From an uncultured Spirochaetaceae bacterium (lineage in GTDB: Bacteria > Spirochaetota > Spirochaetia > Sphaerochaetales > Sphaerochaetaceae), in contig CAMKPI010000007.1 in assembly GCA_946414625.1 (NCBI GenBank), positions 1 through 21,853 on the forward strand: DNA of 21,853 nucleotides. Direction: 5' to 3'. This document shows, piece by piece, positions 21,677-21,853 of this stretch. Every line of letters starts with the position of its first letter. Position 1 is the stretch's first letter. The notes below the pieces were generated by a model. It was given only the letters and a program-made list of their open reading frames with translations, made no database searches and was not told the origin of the DNA. The position numbers and the translations under genes were made by a program.

Positions 21677-21853
21677 TCACATAATCTCCACAAAATCCAC
21701 CGAATTTGATGCTATTTTGCCCCGAAAAGTTTGATGAATTTTCGACTTCACGCGGATTATACAGGTGAAGAGTTTCCTGGCGGTGTTCTCGGATTTTGGA
21801 AGCGACACTTTCAGCCATCGTTTAACGGTTTTGAAGCCCGTTTGTTTAGCGGC
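21677..21853 (-). other. Possible 3' end of a minus-strand gene leaving the window
   Basis: A frame of 58 codons is open from the window edge to a TGA at 21679-21677. The encoded peptide is basic (KQTGFKTVKRWLKVSLPKS near its start), and I recognise no family. The spacer 21581-21676 is AT-rich with no terminator. An open stretch of this length can occur by chance, so this is only a candidate. Confidence 0.2.

Overview
The window looks like part of a spirochaete chromosome, most likely a Treponema or close relative. The CysS sequence reads like the treponemal enzyme as I remember it. The rest fits a moderately GC-rich host-associated anaerobe: homodimeric pyruvate:ferredoxin oxidoreductase, an ECF sigma/anti-sigma pair, and amino-acid and organic-acid uptake. 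This placement is inference; no search was run.

Layout. tRNA-Leu(GAG) and a terminator cluster (4-208) face a minus-strand glycerate kinase/GntP permease pair (424-3078). A 666-base spacer follows, then a small Gly-rich tail-anchored protein (3745-4104). A 2H-family RNA phosphodiesterase/ligase (thpR, minus, 4553-5602) is divergent from the branched-chain amino-acid exporter pair azlC-azlD (5672-6810). Next are cysS (7249-8778), an ECF sigma factor and its zinc anti-sigma factor (8988-10089), a strong hairpin, and a convergent sodium:solute symporter (10246-11682, minus). A divergent promoter region with an inverted repeat leads to an unknown gene (to 12840), tRNA-Pro(GGG) (13283-13356), a two-module repeat array (13516-13852), a secreted protein (13977-14810), pepD (14961-16628) and nifJ (17081-20620). 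The AT-rich right end carries an antitoxin and a frameshifted YafQ-type toxin.

How the genes fit together. glxK and gntP suggest uptake and phosphorylation of glycerate-type acids. nifJ supplies acetyl-CoA and reduced ferredoxin. pepD, azlCD and cysS belong to peptide and amino-acid handling. The sigma/anti-sigma pair is an envelope-signalling switch with an unknown regulon.

The most striking property is not a single gene. Many spacers carry their own private, degenerate tandem repeats (near 3235, 4350, 6838, 12146, 13516, 16672). Conserved enzymes carry in-frame low-complexity insertions at loop positions: about 160 residues in ThpR, about 77 in PepD, about 45 in CysS. Removing them returns each protein to roughly its usual family length. 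Repeat copies downstream of thpR repeat the gene's own last codons and stop codon. A second theme is that thpR, azlC and cysS lack a Shine-Dalgarno sequence and have a -10 hexamer 6-7 bases before ATG, which suggests leaderless mRNAs.
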